Positions 1-6,936 of a DNA stretch of 6,936 nucleotides are shown piece after piece. The stretch's first letter is position 1. Each line of letters begins with the position of its first letter. Location: assembly GCA_009693345.1 (NCBI GenBank), contig SHXL01000148.1, positions 1-6,936 of the forward strand, given 5' to 3'. The notes below the pieces were generated by a model, which was given only the letters and a program-made list of their open reading frames with translations, had not been told where the DNA came from and searched no databases. Source of the stretch: Betaproteobacteria bacterium. Its GTDB lineage: Bacteria > Pseudomonadota > Gammaproteobacteria > Burkholderiales > SG8-39. Both the position numbers and the translations under genes were made by a program.

Positions 1-175
1 GCGAAGCTGCGCGGCTACTGCGAGAGCTTCAACGGCACGCTCAGGGACGAGCTGCTCAACGGGGAGATCTTCTACAGTCTGAAGGAAGCGCGCATCGTGA
101 TCGAGCGCTGGCGGCGCGAATACAACGAGGTGAGGCCCCACAGTTCGCTTGGCTACAGGCCACCGGCGCAATTTA
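1..175 (+). mobile_element. Remnant of an IS3-like insertion sequence, right part
   Basis: The part of the window with clear transposase homology ends around 165-175. I see no convincing terminal inverted repeat after it and no target-site duplication can be tested, because the left end is off the window. The right boundary is an estimate from where transposase-like residues stop. It is most likely a decayed or deletion-truncated copy sitting between an unseen upstream gene and lpxC. Confidence 0.55.
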
Positions 176-282
176 TCCGGATCCCGATCTCATGGCGATC
201 GCCCGCGCCGGCTTTCAGGAGGCCGCGGCGGTGGCGAAGGCGATGGGCGCGTGTGCCTAGTAAGTCAGGGGCTCGCTGGTGA
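1..282 (+). CDS. IS3-family transposase, C-terminal fragment (integrase core), partial at window start
   Basis: Reading frame 1 is open from the first base and encodes the end of a DDE integrase-core (rve) transposase of the IS3 OrfB type. Visible landmarks are CESFNGTLRDELLN, whose Glu (codon at 22-24) is in the place of the third acidic catalytic residue, then an EARIVIERWRREYN helix, then the family signature RPHSSLGYRPP at about 136-165. Such proteins normally end within a few dozen residues of that signature. Here the frame instead continues into an Arg/Trp/Pro-rich tail (about 175-282) that looks like out-of-frame translation of other DNA. The element's 3' end therefore seems lost or rearranged. 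The start and the other two catalytic Asp residues lie outside the window. I am sure of the transposase identity, but not of the exact IS group or of whether the upstream part is intact. Confidence 0.82.
   Translation, partial: AKLRGYCESFNGTLRDELLNGEIFYSLKEARIVIERWRREYNEVRPHSSLGYRPPAQFIRIPISWRSPAPAFRRPRRWRRRWARVPSKSGARW
171..260 (+). pseudogene. Possible 3' remnant of an unidentified gene cut off by the IS element
   Basis: In frame 3, directly after the transposase homology ends, the sequence reads IYPDPDLMAIARAGFQEAA and continues VAKAMGACA to a TAG at 258-260, followed in frame by TAA at 261-263. The peptide looks like an ordinary amphipathic C-terminal helix, whereas the frame-1 translation of the same bases is an unnatural Arg/Trp-rich string. 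The tandem in-frame stops also fit a true gene end. I do not recognise the family. In related genomes ftsZ often precedes lpxC, but this does not resemble an FtsZ C-terminus. It is too short for certainty and could be chance in high-GC DNA. Confidence 0.3.
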
Positions 283-309
283 ATTTCATGGGGCGTCGTC
301 CGCGTTGCT

Positions 310-318
310 TGGTAGAAT
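310..318 (+). promoter_or_regulatory. Candidate lpxC promoter, extended -10 (TGG TAGAAT)
   Basis: TAGAAT at 313-318 matches the sigma-70 -10 consensus at five of six positions and is preceded by TG one base upstream, the extended -10 form that can work without a good -35. No TTGACA-like box is found at the usual distance. Transcription would start near 325, only about four bases before the lpxC ATG. This is a motif-based prediction from the 68-bp gap between the preceding stop and lpxC. Confidence 0.45.
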
Positions 319-328
319 TGCAATCTCC

Positions 329-1246
329 ATGCTGCGTCAACGAACCCTGAAATCGCCGGTCCACGCCACCGGCGTCGGCCTGCATACCGGGCAGAAGGTA
401 CGCGTCACCCTGCGCCCGGCGCAACCGGACACCGGCGTGGTGTTCCGGCGCCTGGATCTGCCCTCCGCCGCCGATATTCCGGCGCGCGCCGAGCTGGTGG
501 GCGAGACGCGGCTGTGTTCCTGCCTGGTAAACGGCGGCACGAAGATCTATACGATCGAGCATTTGATGTCGGCGCTCTCCGGCCTCGGTATCGACAATGC
601 CTACGTGGACCTCGATGGGCCGGAGGTCCCGATCATGGATGGCAGCGCCGCGCCTTTCGTGCTGCTGATCCAGCAGGCCGGCATCGAGGAGCAGGGCGCG
701 CCCAAGCGCTTCCTGCGCGTGAAAAAGCGTATCGAGGCGAAAGACGGCGACAAATGGGCCGTGCTCGAGCCCTATGAGGGATTCAAGCTGTCGTTCTCGA
801 TCGTCTACGACCATCCGGTGATCGAGAAGTCGAACACCTCGCTCACCGTGGATTTCGCCAACACTTCCTACCTGAAGGAGGTCGCGCGCGCCCGCACCTA
901 CGGCTTCATGCAGGATGTCGAAGACCTGCGCGACGTCGGCCTTGCCCTGGGCGGCGGCCTGGAGAACGCCGTGGTGCTGGACGAGCACCGCGTGCTGAAT
1001 GCCGAAGGACTGCGGTATGCGGACGAATTCATCCGCCACAAGATCCTGGACGCGATCGGCGACCTGTACCTGCTCGGCCGGCCACTTCTGGCCGCGTTCA
1101 GCGCGCACAAGTCCGGCCACGCATTGAACAATGGGCTGCTGCGTGAACTGCTGGCCGACCCGGCTGCGATGGAAGTGGTCACTTTCGAGCGCGCCGAAGA
1201 GGCGCCCGCAGGGGTCGCCGGCCTGCTGCGCCAAGCTACTGCTTAA
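329..1246 (+). CDS. lpxC: UDP-3-O-acyl-N-acetylglucosamine deacetylase LpxC
   Basis: LpxC is the zinc-dependent cytoplasmic enzyme that removes the acetyl group from UDP-3-O-acyl-GlcNAc, the committed step of lipid A synthesis. The protein is 305 residues, the same length as the E. coli enzyme. The ATG at 329 places MLRQRTLKSPVHATGVGLHTG at the usual N-terminus; the frame is open further upstream but only through transposon-related DNA. The expected zinc ligands are present: H78 in TIEHLMSAL, and H237 and D241 in IRHKILDAIGDL. The catalytic base is E77, and H264 lies in KSGHALNN. The two-domain repeat is complete. No Shine-Dalgarno is visible, which fits a near-leaderless mRNA from the promoter at 310-318. 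The C-terminus (GVAGLLRQATA) differs from the E. coli FtsH-degradation tail, so proteolytic control may differ. The 3' end overlaps the convergent dciA-like gene by 11 bp. Confidence 0.97.
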   Translation: MLRQRTLKSPVHATGVGLHTGQKVRVTLRPAQPDTGVVFRRLDLPSAADIPARAELVGETRLCSCLVNGGTKIYTIEHLMSALSGLGIDNAYVDLDGPEVPIMDGSAAPFVLLIQQAGIEEQGAPKRFLRVKKRIEAKDGDKWAVLEPYEGFKLSFSIVYDHPVIEKSNTSLTVDFANTSYLKEVARARTYGFMQDVEDLRDVGLALGGGLENAVVLDEHRVLNAEGLRYADEFIRHKILDAIGDLYLLGRPLLAAFSAHKSGHALNNGLLRELLADPAAMEVVTFERAEEAPAGVAGLLRQATA

Positions 1247-1673
1247 GTTGATGATCGAGCAGGGTTTTCAAAGCCTTGCGGGCAGGTGAATCGGGCAACT
1301 GCTGGTGCAGCGTCTGCAATGCCTCCAGCGCAGTCCGGGAGAGGCGCCGGGGCTGTCGTCCAGCGGCTACATTGTCCGGTCCCGCACCGGGTTGCACCCT
1401 CACGGAAACTGCACTAACCTGCGCTCCGTGTTGGAGGAGGTAGGCAAGTAGAGCCTCGGACAGCAGTTTCAGCTTGGCGGCTCCGGCGGGCGATGCGGCC
1501 AGCAGCACCAGCTGGAGATCCTTGACGTTGATGGCTCGTACCAGGCGGGCCAGCCCGGGAGGCAGAAAGTCAAAACAAAGCTTTGAGAGCGCGTTGATCT
1601 GGCGTGCTTTTTCGACGACCGGCTGCAAGCTGGCGTCGGACGCAAGCAGACTGCCGACTTTGGAAGGTTGCAC
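1236..1673 (-). CDS. DUF721 / DciA-like protein
   Basis: This minus-strand gene encodes 145 residues from a GTG at 1673; an in-frame stop lies only a few codons upstream (1686-1688) and I see no better start downstream. The central part, from about residue 30 to 95 (FLPPGLARLVRAINVKDLQL, then VLLAASPAGAAKLKLLSEAL, then VSAVSVRVQPG), has the pattern of the DUF721 domain: a helix, a basic strand pair, an AAKL-type helix and a final beta strand. DUF721 proteins include DciA, the ancestral loader of the replicative helicase DnaB; whether this short divergent form has that job is inference. The C-terminal 45 residues are basic and helical. The gene is commonly found in betaproteobacteria between lpxC and an M23 peptidase, as here. 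No clear Shine-Dalgarno precedes the GTG. The name rests on pattern and gene order, with a domain search being decisive. Confidence 0.78.
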   Translation of the reverse strand: MQPSKVGSLLASDASLQPVVEKARQINALSKLCFDFLPPGLARLVRAINVKDLQLVLLAASPAGAAKLKLLSEALLAYLLQHGAQVSAVSVRVQPGAGPDNVAAGRQPRRLSRTALEALQTLHQQLPDSPARKALKTLLDHQLKQ

Positions 1674-1690
1674 GGGAAGAGGGGTTCAGT

Positions 1691-1695
1691 GGAGG
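1691..1695 (+). promoter_or_regulatory. Ribosome binding site setting the M23 peptidase GTG start
   Basis: GGAGG sits four bases before GTG at 1700-1702. It is the only good Shine-Dalgarno in the region and supports this GTG over the ATG at 1604, which lies inside the opposite-strand dciA-like gene and would add about 32 residues unlike the family's N-terminus. Confidence 0.6.
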
Positions 1696-1699
1696 CGAC

Positions 1700-2653
1700 G
1701 TGCAGGTTATCTTGATCTCCAGCCGGCTGGCAAAGGCGCGCTCGCTGACGCTGTCGCTGCGCCATGTGCTGGTCACGTTCGCGCTTGCCGCAGCGGCCCT
1801 CGTCTGCCTGACCGGGATCACCTATTGGCTCAGCCTGCGCTTCGCGGTTGACCTGAAGATCCCCCTGGTGACCCAGCTGGTGCTCGCCACGCAGCAGGGC
1901 GAGACGGAGCGCTCGCGCGAATTCATGCAGCAGAACCTGAATGCGATGGCGGTGAAGATCGGCGAAATGCAGGCCCAGCTTTCGCGCCTGGATGCCCTGG
2001 GCGAGCGGTTCTCGGCGCTGGCCGGCATCAAGCCCCAGGAATTCCGTTTCTCCGAGACTCCCGGCCTGGGCGGCGCGCAGTCCACGACCATGCCGCCGCA
2101 GAACCTGACGCTCATGCAATTCAACGAACAGGTCTCGCTGTTGTCGCGCCAGATGGAAAACCGCACCGATCAGCTGGGCGTGCTCGAGGCGCAGCTGTTC
2201 GAGCAGGCCGTGAAGAAAAAGGCCATGCCGACGATGATGCCGGTGAGCGCGCCGTTCAATGCTTCGGGCTTCGGCTACCGCATCGATCCGTTTTCCGGCC
2301 AGCAGGCGATGCACGAGGGCATTGATTTCATCACTGATCCGGGCACCCCGGTGGTCGCGGCAGCGGGCGGCGTGGTGCAGTTCGCCGGCTTCCATCCGCA
2401 ATACGGCAACATGATCGACATCGACCACGGCAACGACCTGGTAACGCGCTACGCGCACCTGTCGAAGATGCTCGCGAAAGAGGGCGACGTGCTGCAACGG
2501 GGCCGGCGCATCGCCGATAGCGGCAATACCGGGCGCTCGACCGGACCGCACCTGCATTTCGAAGTGCGCTTCCGCGGCGCGCCGCAGAATCCGAGCAAGT
2601 TCCTGCTGGCAAGCAATCCCCAAGTTCCTCTGGCAAAAGCAAAAACCCGGTAG
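1700..2653 (+). CDS. Membrane-anchored M23 family peptidase (LytM/murein endopeptidase domain)
   Basis: The 317-residue protein has a short basic N-terminus (MQVILISSRLAKARSLTLSL), one transmembrane segment at about residues 23-44, a periplasmic helical region with Gln/Glu-rich likely coiled coils (about 60-105 and 140-175), and a C-terminal M23 domain from about residue 190. The domain keeps the metal site: H205 and D209 in HEGID, H253 in RYAHLS, and H284 and H286 in GPHLHFEVR. With these residues intact it should be an active zinc endopeptidase cutting peptidoglycan cross-links, rather than a degenerate EnvC/NlpD-type activator, though the substrate is inferred. Proteins of this build, starting MQ(I/V)I.. 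and containing the AMAVKIGEMQAQL..LDALGERLS pattern, commonly lie just upstream of secA in betaproteobacteria. Only 26 bp separate its start from the divergent dciA-like start, so its promoter must lie inside that gene; I could not find a convincing one. Confidence 0.9.
   Translation: MQVILISSRLAKARSLTLSLRHVLVTFALAAAALVCLTGITYWLSLRFAVDLKIPLVTQLVLATQQGETERSREFMQQNLNAMAVKIGEMQAQLSRLDALGERFSALAGIKPQEFRFSETPGLGGAQSTTMPPQNLTLMQFNEQVSLLSRQMENRTDQLGVLEAQLFEQAVKKKAMPTMMPVSAPFNASGFGYRIDPFSGQQAMHEGIDFITDPGTPVVAAAGGVVQFAGFHPQYGNMIDIDHGNDLVTRYAHLSKMLAKEGDVLQRGRRIADSGNTGRSTGPHLHFEVRFRGAPQNPSKFLLASNPQVPLAKAKTR
1706..1733 (-). promoter_or_regulatory. Candidate sigma-70 promoter for the dciA-like gene, inside the M23 coding start
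   Basis: On the minus strand TTGCCA (plus positions 1728-1733, five of six to TTGACA) is followed after 16 bases by GATAAC (1706-1711, four of six to TATAAT). Transcription would start near 1699, leaving a leader of about 26 bases before the GTG at 1673. The position is what the tight divergent arrangement demands, but the match is moderate and could be chance. Confidence 0.3.
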
Positions 2654-2665
2654 TTCTGCCGCGGA

Positions 2666-2681
2666 GCCGGCCGATGCCGGC
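2666..2681. other. GC-rich hairpin between the M23 gene and secA
   Basis: GCCGGC at 2666-2671 and GCCGGC at 2676-2681 form a perfect six-pair stem with a four-base loop, starting 12 bases after the M23 stop. It is not followed by a run of T (the next bases are ATGATAAAAT), so it is a poor intrinsic terminator. It could stall or stabilise the end of the M23 transcript, or simply be chance in GC-rich DNA. It ends right at the upstream edge of the predicted secA -10 element. Confidence 0.4.
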
Positions 2682-2682
2682 A

Positions 2683-2691
2683 TGATAAAAT
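2683..2691 (+). promoter_or_regulatory. Candidate secA promoter, extended -10 (TGA TAAAAT)
   Basis: TAAAAT at 2686-2691 matches the -10 consensus at five of six positions and carries the TG of an extended -10 element. It stands out as AT-rich in GC-rich surroundings. No clear -35 box lies at 16-18 bp. The predicted start is near 2698, giving a leader of about 39 bases. It would drive secA, argJ and the DUF815 gene. Confidence 0.5.
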
Positions 2692-2702
2692 CGCCGTTTT
2701 CC

Positions 2703-2731
2703 CGGGGGTTTTGCAGCAACCCGCGCCCCCG
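2703..2731 (+). promoter_or_regulatory. Possible RNA hairpin in the secA leader
   Basis: CGGGGG at 2703-2708 can pair with CCCCCG at 2726-2731 (six pairs, five of them G-C in a row). A competing pairing joins GGGTT (2706-2710) to AACCC (2718-2722). If transcription starts near 2698 the leader is almost entirely this structure, which ends five bases before the ATG where no Shine-Dalgarno is visible. A role in controlling SecA translation is inference. Confidence 0.35.
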
Positions 2732-2736
2732 AATTC

Positions 2737-5521
<2,785 letters not shown>

Positions 5522-5523
<2 letters not shown>

Positions 5524-5527
5524 GAAG
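5522..5527 (+). promoter_or_regulatory. argJ Shine-Dalgarno overlapping the secA stop codon
   Basis: AGGAAG begins inside the secA TAG stop (5521-5523) and lies six bases before the argJ ATG at 5534. The overlap supports translational coupling of argJ to secA and confirms the start. Confidence 0.7.
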
Positions 5528-5533
5528 AAGCGG

Positions 5534-6745
5534 ATGGCCGTGAACCTGCCGCCTCCCGAGCCGAAGTCGCTGCACCCCGTTCCCGGCGTCGAACTGGGCG
5601 TTGCGATGGCAGGGATCAAGAAGCCGGGCCGCAAGGACCTGCTGGTCTTGCGGCTCGCTCCCGGCGCGGCGGTGGCGGGCGTGTTCACGAGCAACCGGTT
5701 CTGCGCGGCGCCGGTTCTGCTGGCAAGAAAGCATCTCGCAAATCCGGTGCGCGCCCTGGTGGTGAATACCGGGAACGCCAACGCCGGCACCGGCAAGGAC
5801 GGGTTCGCCAGGGCATTGTCCGTATGCGATTCACTTGCGAAACACCTCAAGTTCAAGCCGCAACAGGTCCTGCCGTTTTCCACCGGCGTCATCATGGAGC
5901 CGCTGCCGGTCGAGCGTATCGTCGCCGGCCTGCCCGCCGCGATTGCGGATCTGCGCGAGGACAACTGGTCCGGCGCAGCCGAAGCCATCATGACCACGGA
6001 CACAGTGCCGAAGGCGCGCTCCCTCAAAGTCCGGCTCTCGGGCGGCGAAGCCGTGGTCACGGGGATCGCGAAGGGAGCGGGCATGATCCATCCGGATATG
6101 GCGACCATGCTCGGTTTCGTTGCGACGGATGCCAAGGTCTCTCCGGCTCGATTGAAAAAGCTGGTGAAGTCGGTCGCGGACAAGTCGTTCAACTGCATCA
6201 CGGTGGACGGAGACACCTCCACCAACGACTCTTTCATGCTTATCGCTTCAGGGATTGGTGTTGAAGTGAAAAGCGAAAAAGACAGGAAAAAACTCGAGCA
6301 GGCTGTCCACGAAGTCTCGCAATGGCTGGCCCAAGCCATCATCCGTGACGGTGAAGGGGCGACCAAGTTCGTCACGGTAGCGGTGGAGCGGGGGCGCAAC
6401 CAGGCCGAATGCCGCAAGATCGCGTATGCGATCGCGCATTCGCCGCTGGTGAAAACCGCGTTCTTTGCCTCGGACCCGAACCTGGGCCGGATACTGGCGG
6501 CGGTCGGTTACGCGGGGATCAAGAATCTTGATACCGGCAGGATCGATCTTTTTCTTGATGATGTTCTTGTCGTTAAATCCGGAGGCCGGAATCCTTCCTA
6601 CGTGGAGTCTGATGCCCTCGCTGCAATGAAGAAGCCGGAATTCATGGTTCGCGTCATGCTGAATCGCGGCAAGGCCTCGACCACGGTCTGGACCTGCGAT
6701 TTTTCCTACGATTACGTAAAAATAAATGCGGAGTACCGCACTTGA
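5534..6745 (+). CDS. argJ: Bifunctional ornithine acetyltransferase / N-acetylglutamate synthase ArgJ
   Basis: ArgJ moves the acetyl group from N-acetylornithine to glutamate, recycling it in the arginine pathway; bifunctional forms also acetylate glutamate from acetyl-CoA. The 403-residue protein has the family's full length. The oxyanion-hole pair T117-G118 lies in FSTGVIMEPLP. The self-cleavage site is in KGAGMIHPDMATMLGF, where T191 becomes the N-terminal nucleophile of the beta chain after cleavage from A190. CITVDGDTSTNDS, the FFASDPNLGRILAAVGYAG block and the C-terminal KINAEYRT are also conserved. Whether it is mono- or bifunctional cannot be told here. The start is fixed by AGGAAG six bases upstream. 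It is almost certainly co-transcribed with secA, an unrelated pathway, in an arrangement common in betaproteobacteria. Several patches (about 6235-6300, 6530-6590 and 6700-6745) are more AT-rich than the rest. Confidence 0.97.
   Translation: MAVNLPPPEPKSLHPVPGVELGVAMAGIKKPGRKDLLVLRLAPGAAVAGVFTSNRFCAAPVLLARKHLANPVRALVVNTGNANAGTGKDGFARALSVCDSLAKHLKFKPQQVLPFSTGVIMEPLPVERIVAGLPAAIADLREDNWSGAAEAIMTTDTVPKARSLKVRLSGGEAVVTGIAKGAGMIHPDMATMLGFVATDAKVSPARLKKLVKSVADKSFNCITVDGDTSTNDSFMLIASGIGVEVKSEKDRKKLEQAVHEVSQWLAQAIIRDGEGATKFVTVAVERGRNQAECRKIAYAIAHSPLVKTAFFASDPNLGRILAAVGYAGIKNLDTGRIDLFLDDVLVVKSGGRNPSYVESDALAAMKKPEFMVRVMLNRGKASTTVWTCDFSYDYVKINAEYRT
6730..6733 (+). promoter_or_regulatory. Ribosome binding site supporting the TTG start of the DUF815 gene
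   Basis: GGAG inside the last argJ codons lies eight bases before TTG at 6742-6744. No ATG or GTG start is found in this frame between it and the conserved region, so this site decides the start. Confidence 0.6.
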
Positions 6746-6936
6746 GCAAAGAACTGGAAAAAATCCTTGAGGAAACACTGCAGCGGCTGGAGCAGCTGCT
6801 GCCGCCCCCGCCGCCGCCCACCGACTGGAAGGCGAGCATCGCGTTCCGCTGGCGCAAGGGAAGCGGGCACAAAAGCGGCGGCCAGGGCTGGCTGCAGCCG
6901 GTGCGCTACGTCCATCGCATGAAGCTGTCCGACCTG
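6742..6936 (+). CDS. DUF815 family AAA-type ATP-binding protein, N-terminal part (runs off window)
   Basis: A frame opens at TTG 6742-6744, which overlaps the argJ stop as TTGA, and stays open for 65 codons to the window edge. The residues read a charged leucine-rich helix (MSKELEKILEETLQRLEQLL), six prolines at residues 21-26, then DWKASIAFRWRK, a Gly/Ser/Lys-rich loop, and GWLQPVRYVHRMKLSDL. The SIAFRWRK...LQPVR..HR..L.DL pattern is that of the N-terminus of DUF815 proteins, predicted P-loop ATPases whose Walker A motif would lie just beyond this window. Their cellular role is not established. The family commonly follows argJ in betaproteobacteria, which supports the call. The overlap with argJ implies translational coupling in one operon with secA. 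The ATPase motifs themselves cannot be confirmed here. Confidence 0.82.
   Translation, partial: MSKELEKILEETLQRLEQLLPPPPPPTDWKASIAFRWRKGSGHKSGGQGWLQPVRYVHRMKLSDL

Noticed and set aside
149..328. 60-codon N-terminal extension of lpxC from an upstream ATG
   Set aside because: The extra residues translate transposon-related DNA, while the ATG at 329 gives exactly the family's N-terminus and length.
257..1234. Long minus-strand open frame opposite lpxC
   Set aside because: It mirrors the codons of the clearly conserved lpxC, with His/Arg/Gln-rich composition typical of antisense frames in high-GC DNA and no recognisable domain.
1604..1699. 32-codon N-terminal extension of the M23 peptidase from an ATG at 1604
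   Set aside because: It overlaps the start of the divergent dciA-like gene, and GGAGG plus GTG at 1700 gives the expected short basic N-terminus before the transmembrane segment.
1469..2719. 416-codon minus-strand open frame opposite the M23 gene and overlapping the dciA-like gene
   Set aside because: The M23 gene has intact metal-binding motifs and the DUF721 frame fits better; this frame shows only low-complexity His/Arg-rich sequence.

Overview
The window looks like a high-GC betaproteobacterial chromosome segment. The clues are the gene order lpxC, dciA-like (opposite strand), M23 peptidase, secA, argJ, DUF815 ATPase, the betaproteobacterial style of the SecA and M23 proteins, and GC-rich codon usage. 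This is the stretch that usually follows the ftsZ end of the division and cell-wall (dcw) cluster. No genus can be named from the sequence alone.

Layout. Bases 1-282 hold the C-terminal end of an IS3-type transposase whose normal tail is lost. It runs into about 90 bases that look, in another frame, like the last codons of an unrelated gene ending in tandem stops. A short gap (261-328) carries an extended -10 promoter that would give lpxC an almost leaderless mRNA. lpxC (329-1246) is intact and overlaps tail-to-tail by 11 bp with a minus-strand DUF721/DciA-like gene (1236-1673). That gene is divergent from a membrane-anchored M23 peptidase (1700-2653), with only 26 bp between the two start codons. 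An 83-bp gap (2654-2736) holds a GC hairpin, a second extended -10 promoter and a compact GC-rich leader hairpin in front of secA (2737-5523). argJ (5534-6745) follows after 10 bp with its Shine-Dalgarno overlapping the secA stop. A DUF815 ATPase gene starts at a TTG overlapping the argJ stop and runs off the window (6742-6936).

Function. lpxC commits the cell to lipid A synthesis. The M23 protein is a likely peptidoglycan hydrolase or hydrolase activator. SecA drives protein export. DciA-like proteins load the DnaB helicase. ArgJ supplies arginine precursors. These are envelope and growth genes, and secA-argJ-DUF815 appear to be one transcription unit. I see no CRISPR array, phage, defence system, tRNA, rRNA or new gene system. 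The points worth a second look are the transposon junction next to lpxC and several compact regulatory arrangements.
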